A stretch of 64,000 nt of DNA from an uncultured Clostridia bacterium (GTDB lineage Bacteria > Bacillota > Clostridia > Lachnospirales > Lachnospiraceae). The notes beneath the pieces are model-generated. The model was not told the DNA's origin and did not search any database. It was given only the letters and a program-made list of their open reading frames with translations. Both the position numbers and the translations under genes were made by a program. Position 1 is the first letter of the stretch. Every line of letters starts with the position of its first letter. Below are positions 60,525-64,000 of the stretch, in pieces. The stretch is taken from assembly GCA_947643415.1 (NCBI GenBank), contig CANRWA010000014.1, positions 1 to 64,000 of the forward strand. The letters run 5' to 3'.

Positions 60525-62045
60525 TCAGTGTTTCTCCCGTAATTTCACCAGCCTGCCCAGCAGGCTGCGAATCAGGTTTTTTTCATACTGGTTAAAGATT
60601 ACAAACCATCCAAGCGCCAGAAAGATTCCTGCATACAATATACACTGCAGGATCAGCCCCCCCCATCCTGCCAGAGGAAACGCCCAGTGAATCCCTGCCC
60701 CTAACAGGGTAATGGGAACAAGGGGTACAATAATCTTCCCAATCTCCCTCCAGTATCCTGGAATATCAAGTCCGATCTTCTTATAATAGAACCAGTTCAT
60801 CGTAGCGATCTGCCCACAGCAGGTAGCAAACCCTGTGGCACAAGCAGCACCAAATCCACCAAAACGCAGAGCGAGCGGAATACTCAGCCCCACATTTACC
60901 AGTGCGATGAAGAAATAAATAATGGAACGGAACCGATGTTTATTCAGTGCACGGAGAACTGAGATTCCCAGATTTTGTGAGAGAGGGATCAGTGCCGGAA
61001 GGATCACCACCAGGGCGATCCTGTAAGCCGCCATCTGGCTGCCGCCCACCCACAAGGTAATAAACTGCCGTCCGAATACGATAAATCCGCTCATAAGGAA
61101 ACCAAGCAGGATGAACTGAACCCTGCCAATGCGGCAGAACAATTCTGATACCTCTTTCATATTATCGCTGACTGTAACTAATTGTGTTATCCTCGGCAGA
61201 AACACCCCACTGATGGAGGTAGAAAACTGTTCAAAATAGGAAGAAAACTGTACGCCCAGTGTATAAGTAGTTACCACTGCACTGCTGCACAGGGCACCAA
61301 GGATAAATTTATCCGTGTTGGCATAGAGCTGATCGATTACTATATTTAAAAAAATGAAAAAAGAGAAAACAAACACTTCCCTCAAAAGTGCCTTGTCAAA
61401 TCCATGAAACAGGAAATGGATCTGGTATCGGGATGTCCCATACACTGCGGTGATCAATTTCAGGCCGATCGAAACCACAGTTGTGATCATCGCCATTGTG
61501 ACAGATTTATAACCCATGCACAGAGCCAGAAGTATTCCCACATGTGTGAGAACATAAGAAATGATATTGACGAATTTCAGATAGAAAAAACCCTCATTCG
61601 CACTGATGATCGATGTATATATCCCCAGGGGAAATGACACAACCAGATTCACCAGAAGAATCACAAATATAATTTTTAATTGTGCCGTCTCATCTGGAGT
61701 AAATCCTTGGTCAAACAGTACATTCAGATTGAAACAAAGTATGATTCCGGCGATCAGGGCAATAACAGCAATTCCGGCATACAGCAGAAGAAACATACCA
61801 TTTAGTTTGTGCTCCCCGGTCTCATCTTTCAAAGCCTTGCACCGGGAAACATAACGGATCATCGTCTGGCTGAATCCGAGATCCAGTATCGCAAGAAAAG
61901 CAATGGCAGAATTGGCGACAGAATAAACACCAAATTCACTATCCCCCAAAAAGTGCAAAAGGATCGGCGTGTAAAAAATGCCAACAGCGAAGGTCAGTCC
62001 AAGATAAACATACGATAACAATGCGCCTGCTTTTCTCTGATTCAT
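60525..62045 (-). CDS. polysaccharide flippase (MOP/Wzx-like)
   Basis: 506 residues, about 14 membrane helices. The start (GALLSYVYLGLTFAVGIFYT, LHFLGDSEFGVYSVANSAIA, LDLGFSQTMIRYVSR) is that of RfbX/Wzx polysaccharide exporters. It moves lipid-linked sugar units across the membrane. No glycosyltransferases lie within the window, so it may be the edge of a capsule or exopolysaccharide cluster or a lone gene. Confidence 0.9.
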   Translation of the reverse strand: MNQRKAGALLSYVYLGLTFAVGIFYTPILLHFLGDSEFGVYSVANSAIAFLAILDLGFSQTMIRYVSRCKALKDETGEHKLNGMFLLLYAGIAVIALIAGIILCFNLNVLFDQGFTPDETAQLKIIFVILLVNLVVSFPLGIYTSIISANEGFFYLKFVNIISYVLTHVGILLALCMGYKSVTMAMITTVVSIGLKLITAVYGTSRYQIHFLFHGFDKALLREVFVFSFFIFLNIVIDQLYANTDKFILGALCSSAVVTTYTLGVQFSSYFEQFSTSISGVFLPRITQLVTVSDNMKEVSELFCRIGRVQFILLGFLMSGFIVFGRQFITLWVGGSQMAAYRIALVVILPALIPLSQNLGISVLRALNKHRFRSIIYFFIALVNVGLSIPLALRFGGFGAACATGFATCCGQIATMNWFYYKKIGLDIPGYWREIGKIIVPLVPITLLGAGIHWAFPLAGWGGLILQCILYAGIFLALGWFVIFNQYEKNLIRSLLGRLVKLREKH

Positions 62046-62270
62046 AAGGAGTCTCCGTTTCTGGAAAATTTAAGGGCTGCCGGGCATCACTCCCAAAAGT
62101 GGACAACAGCTTTTGCTATAAGCATATCACACCTTCCATTATCCAGCAACCCAGAATTATATAGAGCAGCGGTTTTGTACTGTCTGTTGCCCGCAGTATA
62201 AACTCTGATGGTGGTGCATTAGTACCGCTGCGTGGCGGCTTCTAGTGCAAACGTGCTGCAAGGAGGCAGA

Positions 62271-62335
62271 AAAAACCAGCGGACATCTCAGACAATGCTC
62301 AGGGTATGAAAAGCAACCATAATCCGCTTTTTTTT
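62271..62335. terminator. bidirectional terminator after the ABC permease
   Basis: AGCGGA (62278-62283) pairs with TCCGCT (62323-62328). Six T follow on the minus strand and eight on the plus strand. The loop is long (39 nt), so the fold is uncertain. The 290-nt gap has no gene that I can see. Confidence 0.45.
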
Positions 62336-64000
62336 CACTCTACAACAAGTTCCTTTACTTCCACCCTCTTTATCCTCCTAGCAGCAAAGAAAGCAAATAC
62401 AAAAAAACAAACGCAGACCAGTACCACAGGTACTGCAAAGGTCATAACATGAAATGGCACTTCAAAATTTGATATACCCATCATCCTAAGAACCGAACTC
62501 AACATGTCTTCTGAGAACATGGCAGCAAACACACTGCCAATGACAGAACCAAGTACTGCTACGATGAAAAAACGAACAGCAAACTGCAGGCGCAGCCTGC
62601 CTGAAGTATATCCCACAGCTTTAAGGATGCCAATATCCCTGCGCTCCCTTAAAAATGCCTTCGCGCATACCATATGCACAACAACAACTGCAAATATGAT
62701 AGAAAATGCATATACCACGGCTGTCATGGCATTGATAGCAATCTGGTAGATCTCGTCTACAAAATCATCTATATATGACGCTTCAAGAATATTTCCAAAT
62801 TTTTTATTTAACTCATCTGTGATTTCCTGTCCCACAGACCGGTCCGCGAGAGTATAGCCAATATACATAATGCTGCACTTTTCATCAAGTTTTCTGGCAG
62901 CATTTTGGGTCATGCTGAAATTATTGCCTGTATCATTTACATACTGGTTTAGCCCTGAGATAATATACTCCTCTTTCTTTCCCCCATATCCCACTGTGAC
63001 TTTATCTCCAATTTTTAACCCCATACTGTCAGCAGCAATCTCTGTCATCACGATCTCGTTATCATATAACGGGATTCTGCCTTTTGCGACTGCCTTGACA
63101 TCTTCTGGGGTTCCCCATATACATGCCATGATCTGTTCTCCATTTACGGAAAAATAGTAATTTCCGCAGGAGTGCCAGGAACTCTCAATATCACTGTATT
63201 TCTTCATCACCCCTTCAATTTCTTTCATCGTTTTCTCGTCTGCACTTTTCCTAAAATTTACATTGATATCCGAATATGTAAATCCCATGGATTCCCACGC
63301 TGACTCCGCAGTGATCAAACTTCCCAGCACCATCATGGCCACCATAAAGTATACCAATATTGAAACAATAACAATAATACTGATATACTGCCTTTTATTT
63401 GATGTAAATTGCCTCAGGGCAAGACTGGGCGAAAGTACCCTCCGGCTGATGGGTGCCCTGAGCCTGCTGTCAAACCAGACCGACGCCCTTCCTCCCGAAA
63501 TCGCACGAACTGGCGAGATCTTTGCAACCTTTCTTGTTTTCACCATCATACAGAGGATAGAAATGAGAAATACACATAAAATGATCATCATATATTTTCC
63601 CACTGAAACTTTTCCGGAAGACAGGATTCCTGTGATGGGGCTGAATACACTTCCGACGATCCTGCCCAATGGTACCGCAGGAAAAATTCCCAGCAACACC
63701 CCGATAGCCTGTGCCATCAAATACTGGATAAAATAGATGGTGCGTATCTTTCCTTTTGAAAATCCCTGTGATTTCATTACTCCTAATGTTGTATACTCCA
63801 TCTCAATTCCTGAAGATATACTGTGACACATGACTACAACCACCACAACGAATAGCAGCAAAACAAATGCCATAAGAATGGAGCAGATAATCTCAGGAAA
63901 AAGATAAGTATAATGAATGCTCCGTTCTCTGGTAATCGTTCCATAACTCATGTCTGCAAAACCAGTATCCAGATTGAGCTGTCTGGCAAACCGGTCATCT
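62335..64000 (-). CDS. FtsX/MacB-type ABC transporter permease (5' part outside window)
   Basis: 538 residues from the first in-window ATG, but the frame remains open to the window edge, so the N-terminus is missing. It has two FtsX halves: helices at about 20-45, 75-100, 120-140 and again about 400-430, 455-480, 500-525, with a large extracellular domain (about 195-385). The repeated motifs EYTTLGVMKSQGFSKGKI and ERRDIGILKAVGYTSGRL are the FtsX coupling signatures. It is the membrane part of an ABC exporter, probably of lipoprotein, peptide or bacitracin-type function; the ATPase is outside the window. Confidence 0.9.
   Translation of the reverse strand, partial: DDRFARQLNLDTGFADMSYGTITRERSIHYTYLFPEIICSILMAFVLLLFVVVVVVMCHSISSGIEMEYTTLGVMKSQGFSKGKIRTIYFIQYLMAQAIGVLLGIFPAVPLGRIVGSVFSPITGILSSGKVSVGKYMMIILCVFLISILCMMVKTRKVAKISPVRAISGGRASVWFDSRLRAPISRRVLSPSLALRQFTSNKRQYISIIVIVSILVYFMVAMMVLGSLITAESAWESMGFTYSDINVNFRKSADEKTMKEIEGVMKKYSDIESSWHSCGNYYFSVNGEQIMACIWGTPEDVKAVAKGRIPLYDNEIVMTEIAADSMGLKIGDKVTVGYGGKKEEYIISGLNQYVNDTGNNFSMTQNAARKLDEKCSIMYIGYTLADRSVGQEITDELNKKFGNILEASYIDDFVDEIYQIAINAMTAVVYAFSIIFAVVVVHMVCAKAFLRERRDIGILKAVGYTSGRLRLQFAVRFFIVAVLGSVIGSVFAAMFSEDMLSSVLRMMGISNFEVPFHVMTFAVPVVLVCVCFFVFAFFAARRIKRVEVKELVVE

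Noticed and set aside
62046-62334. Gap before the flippase as a structured RNA gene
   Set aside because: Searched by eye for 6S, SRP, riboswitch and T-box cores and saw none; only a terminator-like pair.

Overview
The window looks like chromosomal DNA of a motile, anaerobic, Lachnospiraceae-type clostridium. The grounds are flagellin and FliS genes, a clostridial Tad (Flp pilus) locus, an aldo/keto reductase with a clostridial ferredoxin tail, moderate GC, and a large Tn1549/CTn-like conjugative element. No rRNA, tRNA or CRISPR array was recognised.

Layout. (1) 1-1148: a small P-loop kinase and an uninformative spacer with two hairpins. (2) 1149-34711: an integrative-conjugative-element (ICE) backbone, every gene on the minus strand. 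In transcription order (right to left) it carries small accessory genes and a ParM-like partition module (30.4-34.7 kb); a cargo block of a C5 cytosine methylase, an amidoligase, a giant SpaA/Cna_B adhesin with a VPKTG anchor, a gamma-glutamylcyclotransferase-like protein, a class B sortase and a MetK SAM synthetase (20.1-30.4 kb); a DUF3991/Toprim protein, an N4/N6 DNA methylase and several accessory ORFs (14.5-20.1 kb); MobC, relaxase, PcfB and a degenerate ArdC-like protein (10.5-13.9 kb); and the type IV secretion core of VirD4/TraG, Maff2/VirB2, VirB6, PrgI/VirB3, VirB4 and a lysozyme/CHAP hydrolase (1.1-9.7 kb). No integrase or replication initiator lies in the window.

(3) 34.8-43.2 kb: an AT-rich accessory island, also on the minus strand. 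It has a Septu-like pair (PtuA ATPase and PtuB HNH nuclease), a 597-aa protein with a HEPN-like Rx4H motif, a fusion of an HTH to a HAD phosphatase, a two-gene unit of unknown function behind a striking inverted-repeat operator, and two small orphans. This is the best candidate for an undescribed (defence) system. (4) 43.17-48.25 kb: a Tad locus in the order tadV-tadZ-tadA-tadB-tadC-flp1. Its pilin gene is cut short next to the island, so the island or ICE probably interrupted the pilus operon. (5) 48.3-54.7 kb: YaaL, then FliS, flagellin, a DUF6240/FliK-like protein and an HD-GYP-like protein. (6) 54.8-64 kb: a secreted subtilase, a MerR/MATE divergent pair, an aldo/keto reductase, a polysaccharide flippase and the end of an FtsX-type ABC permease.

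Recurring signals on the ICE are intrinsic terminators placed immediately before the ribosome-binding sites of dcm, the adhesin and metK; a ~47-bp element repeated upstream of two operons; a pair of near-identical tiny membrane peptides; and start regions of the form SD-ATGCC-NTG. Several genes on the ICE and in the Tad locus (dcm, traG, tadZ, tadV) have no ATG/GTG/TTG upstream of conserved N-terminal sequence; AUA, AUU or AUC initiation is one explanation.
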